DNA of 64,000 nt, from positions 62,001 through 126,000 of the forward strand of contig NZ_JBQCJW010000002.1 in the NCBI RefSeq assembly GCF_051967575.1, read 5' to 3'. The DNA comes from Solibacillus silvestris_B (GTDB lineage Bacteria > Bacillota > Bacilli > Bacillales_A > Planococcaceae). The translations under genes were made by a program, and so were the position numbers. The notes beneath the pieces were generated by a model. The model saw nothing but the letters and a program-made list of their open reading frames with translations, searched no databases and was not told the DNA's origin. This document shows positions 6,891 through 15,774 of the stretch, piece after piece (position 1 is the stretch's first letter; each line of letters starts with the position of its first letter).

Positions 6891-8972
6891 CTATACTCTA
6901 TCCCAAAAACGTTGCTGCCCGATAGCCGCGACAAAATCTTTTTCGAAATTAGGATTATTTGCGGCAAAAACGACTCCGGCTAAATTATTATTTTCCGATG
7001 GCTGAATATAGGGCTGTCCCGACGAGGCAACACCAATTGGTTTGTAGTGTTTATAAGCTTCATGCACGAAATTCGATACGTCTTGCATGAATTTCGCCTG
7101 ATATCCAGAATTCCCGCCAACGACATAAACCGAGTCGACTAAATAAGGGCTCGCTATAATAAACGTCTTATCAACATTGATTTTTGTTCCGTCAGCACCA
7201 GTGACTGCACCAAGTTTCTCGCTTATGATTTCAATGAAAATGCCATTTTCCTGCAGGTAGGCAAGCACATTTTTTACTTCTTGACCATTAAAACCATCAC
7301 CGATCAACACACCAACTTTTTGCGTCTTAGCATAGCTAGGTGTAGAAAATTGACTAAGAGAAGGGTAGCTTGCCGAAACAGGAACATTTGTGCCTGGAGG
7401 ACGATTTACCCCGATATTGTCGGCAACAATATATGACATCTCCTGATCGACCTTGACAAGTATGTCAACAACCTGCTGGCGGACAGATTCGCTTTTGACG
7501 CTTCCCACCTGATAGCTTAGCGCTTCAATCGTGTGCTGCTTTTCGATAGGCGTCAAACTATTCCAGAATATCCTTGGCTGTGAATAGTAGTCTTTAAACG
7601 ATTCGCTTCGATTCCGAATTACATATCCTTCCACTTTTTTAGGATAAGAAGAATAGCCGCCTTGTTCTGGGGGCGTTTCATAAGGTGTATTATTCGCTAA
7701 AGAGTTTTTATGGTAATTCACTTGATCGACATCGATCCGGAATCTCATATTGCCTCGTCGTTGATTATTATGGAATGGGCAAAGAGGTCGGTTTATAGGC
7801 AACTCCTGAAAGTTAGCGCCAAGTCGATGCAGCTGTGCAGCCTGATAGGCAATCAATCTTCCCTGCAGGACAGGATCATTGGAAAAGTCGATGCCGGGCA
7901 CTACGTTTGCAGGGTTAAACGCGACTTGTTCAGACTCCGTGAAATAACTGTCGATGTTGCGATTTAGCGTCATCTTGCCGATAAGCTGAACAGGGACGAT
8001 TTCCTCAGGCCAAAACTTTGAAGGATCGAGAACATCAAAGTCATATTTAAATTCATCTTCCATTGAGATTAATTGAATACCCAATTCATACTCAGGGTAA
8101 GCCCCTTTTCTGATCGCTTCTCGGAGATCCCTTCGATGGAAGTCAGGATCTAAACCGCCGATTTTCAGCGCCTCATCCTGAAGTAGAGAATGGACACCAA
8201 GAACAGGCTTCCAAACAAATCTGACAAAGGTTGCTTTCTCTTGCTCATTAACAAATAAGTACGTATTGATTGACCAAGATTCCATCATTCGATAACTTCT
8301 TACAATGCCCCGGTCAGACATGATCCATAGCACCATATGAAGCGCCTCTTCATTATTTGCCACATAATCCCAAAAGAGGTCATGTGCCCCGGAAGCTGTC
8401 GGTATATCATCATCCTGCTTCGACTGGTATGCGTGCATTGCGTCAGGAAACTTCATAGCATCCTGATTAATCAATACTGGCATTGCAATCGTTGTTAAAT
8501 CATAATTCCCTTCCTCTGTATAAAGCTTAACTCCTACACACCGTAAATCCCTTGCCGTATCGTAAGAGCCTTTAGCCCCCTGTACAGTGGAAAAACGGAT
8601 CGTTAATGGCGTCTTTTTCCCAGCTTCCTGCAAAAAACCCGCTTTTGTAACATGGCGCATCGACTGATAGCATTCAAACTCTCCATGGGCACTGTAACCT
8701 CTTGCATGTACTACCCTTTCCGGTATTTCCTCATTGACGAAATGCGTCATCTTTTCAAAGTAATGCCAATCCTGATGCAATGTAGGACCGCGTTCCCCAG
8801 CTTTCAGCATGTCCCTATCGTTTGATATTTTCCTCCCTTGGTTTGTCGTCAATGGCTTTCCTGTATTTTGTACACGAAACTGATCCAACTGCTCCTGTTT
8901 GGCATTGCTGTTAACCGAACCTTTGTTATTTGAAGAAAAATTTCCCTTTTCGTTATCCAGATTAACCCCCAC
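6891..8972 (-). CDS. katE: Large-subunit (clade 2, HPII-like) catalase with altered active site
   Basis: This 693-residue protein has the length and order of large-subunit heme catalases: N-terminal arm, catalase core (about residues 55-530) and a C-terminal flavodoxin/DJ-1-like domain (about 545-690). The distal His (VVHARG, His89), Ser128, Arg372 and the proximal heme-ligand Tyr376 (GRLIAY) are present. The distal Asn motif, normally DLVGNNTP, reads DLTTIAMP, so the residue matching E. coli HPII Asn201 is Ile162; the usual RDPRGFA is RDLRCVG. Activity may therefore be changed. The GTG at 8972 has only a poor ribosome binding site; the true start could be slightly downstream. It is monocistronic between terminators. 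Confidence 0.85.
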   Translation of the reverse strand: MGVNLDNEKGNFSSNNKGSVNSNAKQEQLDQFRVQNTGKPLTTNQGRKISNDRDMLKAGERGPTLHQDWHYFEKMTHFVNEEIPERVVHARGYSAHGEFECYQSMRHVTKAGFLQEAGKKTPLTIRFSTVQGAKGSYDTARDLRCVGVKLYTEEGNYDLTTIAMPVLINQDAMKFPDAMHAYQSKQDDDIPTASGAHDLFWDYVANNEEALHMVLWIMSDRGIVRSYRMMESWSINTYLFVNEQEKATFVRFVWKPVLGVHSLLQDEALKIGGLDPDFHRRDLREAIRKGAYPEYELGIQLISMEDEFKYDFDVLDPSKFWPEEIVPVQLIGKMTLNRNIDSYFTESEQVAFNPANVVPGIDFSNDPVLQGRLIAYQAAQLHRLGANFQELPINRPLCPFHNNQRRGNMRFRIDVDQVNYHKNSLANNTPYETPPEQGGYSSYPKKVEGYVIRNRSESFKDYYSQPRIFWNSLTPIEKQHTIEALSYQVGSVKSESVRQQVVDILVKVDQEMSYIVADNIGVNRPPGTNVPVSASYPSLSQFSTPSYAKTQKVGVLIGDGFNGQEVKNVLAYLQENGIFIEIISEKLGAVTGADGTKINVDKTFIIASPYLVDSVYVVGGNSGYQAKFMQDVSNFVHEAYKHYKPIGVASSGQPYIQPSENNNLAGVVFAANNPNFEKDFVAAIGQQRFWDRV

Positions 8973-9128
8973 CCTCTATAAGACATATCAATACTAGATA
9001 TATACTTTTCGCCCCATTTATATACCTATGAATATTTTTATAATAAAATTATTAGAAAAGGCATTTTGCGCCAAATGTTGTCTATTCTTATATGGCTTTC
9101 CTTGTATAAGCTTCCAGTTCCCTATACA

Positions 9129-9163
9129 TTAAAAAGCGCTGGAGCCATTAACCCCAACGCTTT
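9129..9163 (-). terminator. Terminator of glnA
   Basis: On the minus strand AAAGCGTTGG pairs with CCAGCGCTTT and a T-run follows, immediately after the glnA stop. Confidence 0.8.
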
Positions 9164-9167
9164 CCTC

Positions 9168-10526
9168 CTAGTACATCCTCATATATTGGTCGCGCTCCCA
9201 CTGTGTGACGGTTGTGCGGAACTTATTAAACTCCACTTCCTTCGCTTCTTTGAAATTTGCATAAATATGCTTCCCCAAAGCATCTATAATTACCTTGTCT
9301 TTCGCTAACAGGGAAAGTGCATCAACTAAAGTGCCTGGTAAACTGGCAATGCCGTTTGCCTCCCGTTCTTCCGCATTCATCGTATAGATATTGCGGTCTA
9401 CTGGTGCTGGTGGTTCAAGATCTGTTTTTATCCCATCCAGTCCTGCCGCTAATATTACAGCCATCGCCAAGTACGGATTTGCCGATGGGTCAACAGAACG
9501 CAATTCAATACGCGTCGAAAGCCCTCTTGAAGCCGGAATTCGGATTAGCGGAGAGCGATTCTGTGCAGACCAGGCAACATAGCAAGGCGCTTCATAACCT
9601 GGAACTAAACGTTTGTAAGAGTTTACGATTGGATTCGTTACTGCCGTAAAGCCTTGCACATGCTTTAAAACACCAGCCATAAAATTTTTTGCCGTTTTTG
9701 ATAGCTGTAAATCTGCCCCTTCATCCCAAAATGCGTTTATACGTCCTTTAAATAATGATAAGTTGAAGTGCATTCCAGAGCCGTTGACGCCGAATAATGG
9801 TTTTGGCATGAAAGTTGCGTGTAAGCCATGTTTGCGCGCGATTGTTTTTACGACTAGCTTGAATGTTTGTATATTGTCGCATGCTTCAACGGCATTGGCA
9901 TACTTAAAATCGATTTCGTGCTGACCTGGCGCCACTTCATGATGAGAAGCTTCAATTTCAAAACCCATTTCCTCCAGTTCCAACACAATATCACGTCGGC
10001 AGTTTTCTCCAAGATCTGTCGGTGCTAAGTCAAAATAGCCTCCATCATCGTTCAAATCCAAAGTAGGTGCCCCTTCTTCATCTAATTTAAATAAGAAAAA
10101 CTCCGGCTCTGGTCCTAGATTAAAATCGGTAAATCCCAGCTCTTCCATCTCTTTCAACAGGCGTTTTAAGTTTGAACGTGGATCCCCCTCAAAAGGCGCA
10201 CCATCCGGACGGTTAATGTCGCAAATCAATCGTGCCACCTTCCCTTTTTCCGCTGTCCACGGGAAGATCATAAAAGTATTTAAATCCGGGCACAAATACA
10301 TATCGGACTCTTCAATGCGCACAAAGCCCTCGATTGACGAACCATCGAACATCATTTTATTATCCAGCGCTTTATCCAGTTGACTTGCCGGGATTTCAAC
10401 ATTTTTAACCGTACCTAAAATATCGGTAAATTGAAGGCGAATAAATTTCACGTTTTTTTCTGCCACCATTTTTTTTATTTCACCTTTTGTTGTATTGCTC
10501 ACTCCGTTAACCGCTTTATTTGTCAT
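9168..10526 (-). CDS. glnA: Glutamine synthetase, type I-alpha
   Basis: The protein is 452 residues from the ATG at 10526, which has AAAGGGAGTG seven bases upstream. It makes glutamine from glutamate, ammonia and ATP as a cytoplasmic dodecamer. Signature blocks are visible: DGSSIEGF with the feedback-inhibition Arg (FVRIEESDM), GPEPEFFLF, the NGSGMHFNLSL block and NRSPLIRIP. The adenylylation-loop form of enteric enzymes is absent, as expected for GSI-alpha of Firmicutes. In B. subtilis glnA follows glnR; here no glnR is upstream, and the 965-base gap holds two sites matching the TnrA/GlnR box. Nitrogen-dependent control is therefore likely, with the regulator encoded elsewhere. Confidence 0.95.
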   Translation of the reverse strand: MTNKAVNGVSNTTKGEIKKMVAEKNVKFIRLQFTDILGTVKNVEIPASQLDKALDNKMMFDGSSIEGFVRIEESDMYLCPDLNTFMIFPWTAEKGKVARLICDINRPDGAPFEGDPRSNLKRLLKEMEELGFTDFNLGPEPEFFLFKLDEEGAPTLDLNDDGGYFDLAPTDLGENCRRDIVLELEEMGFEIEASHHEVAPGQHEIDFKYANAVEACDNIQTFKLVVKTIARKHGLHATFMPKPLFGVNGSGMHFNLSLFKGRINAFWDEGADLQLSKTAKNFMAGVLKHVQGFTAVTNPIVNSYKRLVPGYEAPCYVAWSAQNRSPLIRIPASRGLSTRIELRSVDPSANPYLAMAVILAAGLDGIKTDLEPPAPVDRNIYTMNAEEREANGIASLPGTLVDALSLLAKDKVIIDALGKHIYANFKEAKEVEFNKFRTTVTQWERDQYMRMY

Positions 10527-10629
10527 TTTTAACACTCCCTTTTTTATATTCACTTGAAATTCAAAAAGTATTAATGCATTTTAACGAAATAATGTTTTTG
10601 GCATATATTGCGATTATCATAACTTACAA

Positions 10630-10646
10630 TGTAATAAATCATGACA
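10630..10646. promoter_or_regulatory. TnrA/GlnR box 1
   Basis: The site matches TGTNAN7TNACA exactly and is 104 bases upstream of the glnA start. It lies at a possible -35 (TTGTAA) and -10 (TATATG) pair for glnA on the minus strand. Confidence 0.65.
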
Positions 10647-10811
10647 TGATATTCATTTTGAAGTATTACCATTTTTATAAACACTACATTAACGGCCAGT
10701 TCGCGGCATGCTAACCGGCCATAAAGAAAACGATTCCTAGAATTCCCATTTCCTCCTCTTTCGCCTTTTTCTTTTTACTTTAAATTAATGTTATGTATGT
10801 TGTCAATTTAA

Positions 10812-10828
10812 TGTAAGGAAAATTAACA
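10812..10828. promoter_or_regulatory. TnrA/GlnR box 2
   Basis: This is a second exact match to TGTNAN7TNACA, about 180 bases further upstream of glnA. Paired distant sites are known for glutamine-dependent control in Bacillus. Confidence 0.6.
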
Positions 10829-10921
10829 TATCATTTTTAGATTAATTTCATCACACAATTCGAACATTTCTATTTTCAAAAAAGAAATCATACAGCAAAA
10901 GCAGCCGCCAGCTTACGGTTA

Positions 10922-11107
10922 TCAATTTTTTTCTGTTTTCACAGAAGAATCAATCGCTTCTATAAATGACTTGCCCATTTTTATGCAAAGCGCTGTCATG
11001 AACATCGCAATCCTCGTCCATATAAAAAGTTGCTCCACACGCACAGTATTCATCTGAAAATTATAGTAAAAAGCGGGTATTAACTGTTCTAATCTTTTTG
11101 TTTCCAC
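10922..11107 (-). CDS. Doubtful 61-residue ORF
   Basis: This open frame starts with GTG and has GAGGAAT about ten bases upstream. It includes a moderately hydrophobic stretch (about residues 25-45) and charged ends. It lies alone in the long gap between glnA and the SLH protein, and resembles nothing I know. The base composition and amino-acid pattern are not clearly those of a gene, so treat it as a weak candidate. Confidence 0.25.
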   Translation of the reverse strand: METKRLEQLIPAFYYNFQMNTVRVEQLFIWTRIAMFMTALCIKMGKSFIEAIDSSVKTEKN

Positions 11108-11225
11108 TTTCCTTCGATTCCTCAGAAAAAGGAATTTAACTCATATTTTTATGAAATTAGGAGCAAAAATCACAAAAAACCTCCGAAATTCTGGATTTAT
11201 GTGAAATAATTATGTAAAATTACTG

Positions 11226-11491
11226 TATAATGGTTTTATAAGGTCTAAGTACATATAAGGCGAGGTTAGCTGAAATGCTGTTTAACACAACGCTTTCCAA
11301 ATAAATTAAAAGGAGCTTGGACTTCCAGTTACTTAAAGGCATATCCGTCTTTCCTGACGGCCACTTACTTTGTTTCTAATTCAGCTGCTGTACAAAACAG
11401 CTGCTGAATTAAGATAAAGTCTTTGGCAACTTATACATAATCTATGTGAAGGTTGGCTGAGGCACATTTGATTCGAGGAGGATATATTAGT
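11226..11491 (+). promoter_or_regulatory. Promoter and long structured leader of the SLH gene
   Basis: A perfect -10 (TATAAT, 11226-11231) with a weak -35 starts a presumed leader of about 250 bases. The leader holds a CCGTC/GACGG hairpin (11347-11360) and a 14-bp near-perfect hairpin with one mismatch (11378-11410). The motif GGTTRGCTGA occurs near both ends (about 11265 and 11451). It does not match a riboswitch class I recognise. Confidence 0.5.
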
Positions 11492-12958
11492 ATGAAAAAG
11501 AAGTTTTACACAGTAGCAGTCGCTTCATTGGCAGCGACAGCAGTAGCGGTAGCCCCAGCTTCAGCTGCAGGGTCTTTCACAGATGTAGCTGAAAATAACG
11601 CACATTTCAAGGCAATTACAGAATTGCATGCGGCTGGAATTATTAGCGGTTATCCAGACGGCACATTTAAACCAGCGCAGGATGTGACACGTGGACAAGC
11701 AGCGAAAATGCTTGCTGGTGCACTTGGTCTTGATACGAAAAACGTAGTAAATCCAAAGTTCGCGGATATTCCAACATCGCACCAATACTACGGCTCTATC
11801 GCGGCATTGGCAGCGCTTGATGCAATTGAAGTGTATGAAGATGACACAATCGAGTCAAACGAAACGATTACGCGTGGCGAATTCGCTTATATGCTTGCAC
11901 AAGCATTAGACTTAGAAGCTGAAGGCGGCAGCCCGTTTACTGATGTGCCGGAGGACAATGACTATGCTTATTTCGTAACAGCATTATATGAATACGGTAT
12001 TGCAAATGGCGTAAGCGACACGGAATTTGGTGTAGAGGAATCTATAACACGCGGCCAGCTAGCGGCATTTATTTACAATGTAATGAATGAATTTACAGAA
12101 GATGATGCAGAAGTGGTTGAACCAACTAAACCGACTGAGCCGACTGAAGAACAGCCTTCTGCAACTTCCGAGGATACAGCGCTATTAGAAACTGTTTTCA
12201 CAAAGGCGATTGAAAAACAGCAAGCTACAACTAGCATGAAAGCAACAATGACAATGACGCAATCGATGAATATCCAGGAAGGTAAAGAACAAGTAAAAGT
12301 TGAAACTACCGGAAAAATGAATATGTCGATTGTCAATAAACCTATGCAGTTCTTCGTTGAAGGAACAATGTCTATGGTTGAACCAACAACAGGCGAATCA
12401 ATTGATATGCCTTTAAAAATGTATATGACTGAAAAAGATGGCATGTATATGTATGAAGGCATGACAAAAACTTGGGTTAAATATCCTTCCGACATGTTTG
12501 AAGAAATTTTGGCACAGGCAGGCACACAAATTAATGCTGCTGAGCAATTAGAAATGCTGCAGCAATTCGCAACGGATTTCACAATTAAAGAAGCTGATCG
12601 TCACTATGTGTTAACATTAACAGGTACTGGCGATAAGTTTACTAAGCTAGTTCAAGAGCAAATGTCAGCAATGAACTTAGGTCTGGATGAGGAAATGCTG
12701 GCTGAAATGCAAAACTTGAAATTCGACAATTTCTCTTATGAAATCAAAATTAATAAAGAAACTTTTGATATCGAAGAAATGGTAATGGACTTCGGGATCG
12801 GCATGAATATTGAAGGTGTTGTAATGGATATTAAAAACAAATCAACAATGAAATATACAGATTTCAATGCAGCAATGACAATTACAATTCCTGCTGAAGC
12901 ATTGGAAAACGCAAAAACAATGGAAGATTTAATGGTATTAGAATCAGAAGGCAAATAA
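11492..12958 (+). CDS. S-layer-homology surface protein with DUF6612-like domain
   Basis: The protein is 488 residues from the ATG at 11492, ten bases after GAGGAGG. A signal peptide spans residues 1 to about 26 (MKKKF, hydrophobic core, ASA-A cleavage). Three SLH domains cover about residues 27-210 (SFTDVAENN, FADIPTS, FTDVPEDN; ITRGEFA/ITRGQLA motifs), which anchor proteins to pyruvylated cell-wall polymer. A Pro/Thr/Glu linker follows, then a domain of about 240 residues rich in Met and Thr (repeats of M-x-M), resembling the LppX/LolA-like DUF6612 group, possibly binding a hydrophobic ligand. It is monocistronic with a long leader and a strong terminator, suggesting high, regulated expression. 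Confidence 0.85.
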   Translation: MKKKFYTVAVASLAATAVAVAPASAAGSFTDVAENNAHFKAITELHAAGIISGYPDGTFKPAQDVTRGQAAKMLAGALGLDTKNVVNPKFADIPTSHQYYGSIAALAALDAIEVYEDDTIESNETITRGEFAYMLAQALDLEAEGGSPFTDVPEDNDYAYFVTALYEYGIANGVSDTEFGVEESITRGQLAAFIYNVMNEFTEDDAEVVEPTKPTEPTEEQPSATSEDTALLETVFTKAIEKQQATTSMKATMTMTQSMNIQEGKEQVKVETTGKMNMSIVNKPMQFFVEGTMSMVEPTTGESIDMPLKMYMTEKDGMYMYEGMTKTWVKYPSDMFEEILAQAGTQINAAEQLEMLQQFATDFTIKEADRHYVLTLTGTGDKFTKLVQEQMSAMNLGLDEEMLAEMQNLKFDNFSYEIKINKETFDIEEMVMDFGIGMNIEGVVMDIKNKSTMKYTDFNAAMTITIPAEALENAKTMEDLMVLESEGK

Positions 12959-12974
12959 GCCCTAATATATTAAC

Positions 12975-13018
12975 AAAAGCTATCGGGAAGAAGCAATGCT
13001 TTTCCCCGATAGCTTTTT
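12975..13018 (+). terminator. Terminator of the SLH gene
   Basis: AAAAGCTATCGGG pairs with CCCGATAGCTTTT, followed by T residues; a strong intrinsic terminator 17 bases after the stop. Confidence 0.9.
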
Positions 13019-13147
13019 ATGTGCAAAATAGGGCTCGCAAAAAAAATTCATTATAAATCACAGTATCGAATTTTTTCATTATAATCTACATATTAAAACC
13101 CTTTACATTCATACGCCCCCGGTAAACTATCCAAATGGAAGGAAGAA

Positions 13148-13219
13148 ATGATTGAACTTTCCCATTTTCTATTCAAAATTCAAGGAAACGGAATTAGGAG
13201 GTTCGAAGCAGGCTTATGA
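13148..13219 (+). CDS. Candidate 23-residue leader ORF
   Basis: ATG at 13148 is preceded by GGAAGGAAGAA and encodes 23 residues ending at TGA. It lies in the 315-base gap between the SLH terminator and the YitT gene. No other gene is visible in this gap. It may be chance; the ribosome binding site is the only support. Confidence 0.2.
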   Translation: MIELSHFLFKIQGNGIRRFEAGL

Positions 13220-13333
13220 TGCACCAGTTACATTTTCCGATTCCATCATAAAAATTTCATATTATTAGGGTGATGAAAAGTAATATTGCTATTATTCATG
13301 TATAATTATTACCATATATTGAGGAGGAGATTT

Positions 13334-14191
13334 ATGTCGAAGCAAAACATCGCAAAGTCTATCGGACAAAAAATCATCGTTATTATCGGGGGCTTAATCG
13401 CCGCTTATGGCTTGGAATCCGTATTAATTCCAAATAACGTTTCCGATGGAGGTATTACAGGGATTAGTATCGTAATTTCGCAATTAACACCATTACCTTT
13501 AGGTATGTTAATTGCTTTACTTAATATTCCGTTCGTATATTTAGGTTATAAACAAATTGGTAAAACCTTTGCTATCAATTCTGTTATCGGAATTGCCTCG
13601 TTAGCAATCGGTACATCCCTTATGCACCATGTACCGACGATTGTGACCGGTGATGCGTTATTGATTACCGTTGTCGGGGGGATTATTTTAGGTATCGGTA
13701 TGGGGCTTGCACTGCGTAATGGCGGCGCATTGGACGGAATTGATATGCTTGCTGTACTGCTTTCACGAAAGCTGCCGTTCGGGACAAGTGATTTAATTTT
13801 ATTCTTAAACTTTTTCGTCTTCATTATTGTCTCGTTTGTATTCGGCTTTAAAGGTGCCCTATTATCGGCAATTGCCTACTATATCGCATCAAAAGTCATT
13901 TTAGTTGTTGAGGAAGGGCTAAGCGGTTCTAAAACGTATAAAATCATTACAAACGAACCAGTTAAAATGGTTGAGACAATTCGGGATCGTTTAGGACGAA
14001 GCGCAACCTTTAATACGGTATATGGCGCCTACTCGAATCAGGAATTCAAAGAAATTACTTGCGTGATTAACCGTATGGAAGAAAGTAAAATGAAAGTTAT
14101 TATTCGCGAAGTCGATCCGAGTGCTTTTGTTACAGTTTATGAAGTTGTCGAAGTAAAAGGCGGCAGCTTCAAAAAGCAAGATATACATTGA
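13334..14191 (+). CDS. YitT-family membrane protein (DUF161 + DUF2179)
   Basis: The protein is 285 residues from the ATG at 13334, chosen for its GAGGAGG ribosome binding site. It has five or six transmembrane segments in the first two-thirds (about residues 12-200), with the family motif around LIPNNVSDGGITGISIV and the glycine-rich GGIILGIGMGLALRNGGALDGIDMLA. A cytoplasmic DUF2179 domain follows (about residues 205-280, KTYKIITNEP, TVYGAYSN, ITCVINR). The family is widespread in Firmicutes and its substrate is unproven. It converges with brnQ across a shared terminator. Confidence 0.9.
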   Translation: MSKQNIAKSIGQKIIVIIGGLIAAYGLESVLIPNNVSDGGITGISIVISQLTPLPLGMLIALLNIPFVYLGYKQIGKTFAINSVIGIASLAIGTSLMHHVPTIVTGDALLITVVGGIILGIGMGLALRNGGALDGIDMLAVLLSRKLPFGTSDLILFLNFFVFIIVSFVFGFKGALLSAIAYYIASKVILVVEEGLSGSKTYKIITNEPVKMVETIRDRLGRSATFNTVYGAYSNQEFKEITCVINRMEESKMKVIIREVDPSAFVTVYEVVEVKGGSFKKQDIH

Positions 14192-14192
14192 A

Positions 14193-14243
14193 AAATAAAC
14201 GGGTGTGTAAAAGTCTTTCCAACTTTTACACACCCGTTTTTTG
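14193..14243. terminator. Bidirectional terminator between yitT-type gene and brnQ
   Basis: ACGGGTGTGTAAAAGT (14199-14214) pairs perfectly with 14222-14237; T-runs follow on both strands. Confidence 0.9.
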
Positions 14244-15593
14244 TTATTCGTTCACTGTACGGGCAATTGGAATACATAACCCGATTACCGCACCGACTAT
14301 GGCTGGCACGATCCAGCCTAATCCAATCGAATAAAGAGGCAAATAATCCGCATACACTGCCGAAACTGCCGTTAATATATGCATTTCAAATGCTGGCACA
14401 CTGTTGATTAATGCATTATAGCCATCAATTACACTAATAAAGAATGCAAAGAAAATTGCGCCTGCAAAAACAGGTTTTTTATAGTGAAACAGCGGTCCTA
14501 AAAGCGCCAGTATAATCAACACGATCGCTAACGGATACAGAAACATTAATACAGGGATCGCATATGTAATAATATTCGTCAGACCAAAATTTGCAATTGT
14601 AAACGAAACGATACATAGTATGACAACAAATGTTTTATAGCTTACTTTCGGGAATACTTCATGGAAAAATTCACTGCATGAAGTAATAAGCCCGATGCTC
14701 GTTTTCAAACAGGCAAGGACTATAATAATAGCCAGCAAAATCGCGCCGTACGAACCAAAATAATGATCCGCCACAGCAGCGAAAATTTGTCCGCCGTTTT
14801 CATATGTTCCAATTGACGTTACACTTGACGCACCCATATAAGCGATGAGCCCGTATATGAGCATCATTAATGCCATTGCGAAAATGCCGGATTTCCATGT
14901 CGTTTTCGCAATTTCTTTTTTGTCGGTAATGCCTGTCCGTTTAATCGCATGAATAACAACGATGCCGAATGCCAGCGAAGCGAGCGCATCCATCGTATTA
15001 TATCCTTCCTTAAAACCTGTCATAAACGCTTCGCCTATGTATGCTCCAGCAGGCTCGACAAATTTGCCCATCGGTGAAAGCAAACTAATTCCGATTAATA
15101 CAAATAAAAAGATTAAAAATGCCGGCGTTAAATATTTTCCGATAATATCCATAATTTTCGCTGGATTTAATGAAAAATAAAATACAATCGCAAAGAAAAC
15201 AAAACTGAATATCGCTAACCACAATGTTGCTTGTGACGGATCGATAAAAGGCTCGAAACCAACTACAAAAGGTACTGTTGCAGTACGGGGTATCGCAAAG
15301 AACGGTCCAATCGTCAAATATAATGCCAATGCAAACAATAGCCCAAATATCGGGTGTACCCTGCTTGCTAAATCACGCAAGCCATTGCTCCCTGAAAGAC
15401 CAATTGCCAAAATCCCCAAAAACGGCAGCCCGATCGCTGTCACTAAAAAGCCAATTAACGCAAGCCAATAATTCGTGCCCGCCAATTGCCCCATTTGAAT
15501 CGGGAAAATCAGATTTCCTGCTCCAAAAAACATACCAAACAGCATCGTTCCAATGACTGCGTATGTTGAAAATGGTATTTTCTTCTCCATCAT
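14244..15593 (-). CDS. brnQ: Branched-chain amino acid:cation symporter
   Basis: This 449-residue membrane protein has about twelve hydrophobic segments. Family blocks of LIVCS/BrnQ carriers are visible: GMFFGAGNLIFP near the N-terminus, GPFFAIPRTATVPF around residues 96-110, and AFGIVVIHAIKRTGI. It takes up leucine, isoleucine and valine with a cation. AGGAGAG lies upstream; two adjacent ATG codons are possible starts and the second has the better spacing. It is monocistronic. I found no T-box leader or convincing CodY site in the 180 bases upstream. Confidence 0.92.
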   Translation of the reverse strand: MMEKKIPFSTYAVIGTMLFGMFFGAGNLIFPIQMGQLAGTNYWLALIGFLVTAIGLPFLGILAIGLSGSNGLRDLASRVHPIFGLLFALALYLTIGPFFAIPRTATVPFVVGFEPFIDPSQATLWLAIFSFVFFAIVFYFSLNPAKIMDIIGKYLTPAFLIFLFVLIGISLLSPMGKFVEPAGAYIGEAFMTGFKEGYNTMDALASLAFGIVVIHAIKRTGITDKKEIAKTTWKSGIFAMALMMLIYGLIAYMGASSVTSIGTYENGGQIFAAVADHYFGSYGAILLAIIIVLACLKTSIGLITSCSEFFHEVFPKVSYKTFVVILCIVSFTIANFGLTNIITYAIPVLMFLYPLAIVLIILALLGPLFHYKKPVFAGAIFFAFFISVIDGYNALINSVPAFEMHILTAVSAVYADYLPLYSIGLGWIVPAIVGAVIGLCIPIARTVNE

Positions 15594-15774
15594 TATCTCT
15601 CCTAAGATGTCAATTCATGTTGGTTTATGACGAAACAGTCTAATTTTTCACAACAATGTACAATATAATAACAGTGTATAATCGCGATTACAATAGTAAA
15701 AAGTTATTCGCCCAAAAAAGAGCTGCAATGAAAATTATACTATTTCCAATACAGCTCCCCAATCGATTATTCAA

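Noticed and set aside
8973..9130. Possible PerR box (TTATAAT...) upstream of the catalase
   Set aside because: Only the first half-site fits TTATAATNATTATAA; the second half does not.
12073..12582. Long minus-strand open frame inside the SLH gene
   Set aside because: It is a Ser/Val-rich shadow of the real coding strand, without a ribosome binding site.
15594..15774. T-box or CodY site upstream of brnQ
   Set aside because: No T-box motif or CodY match of useful quality was found.
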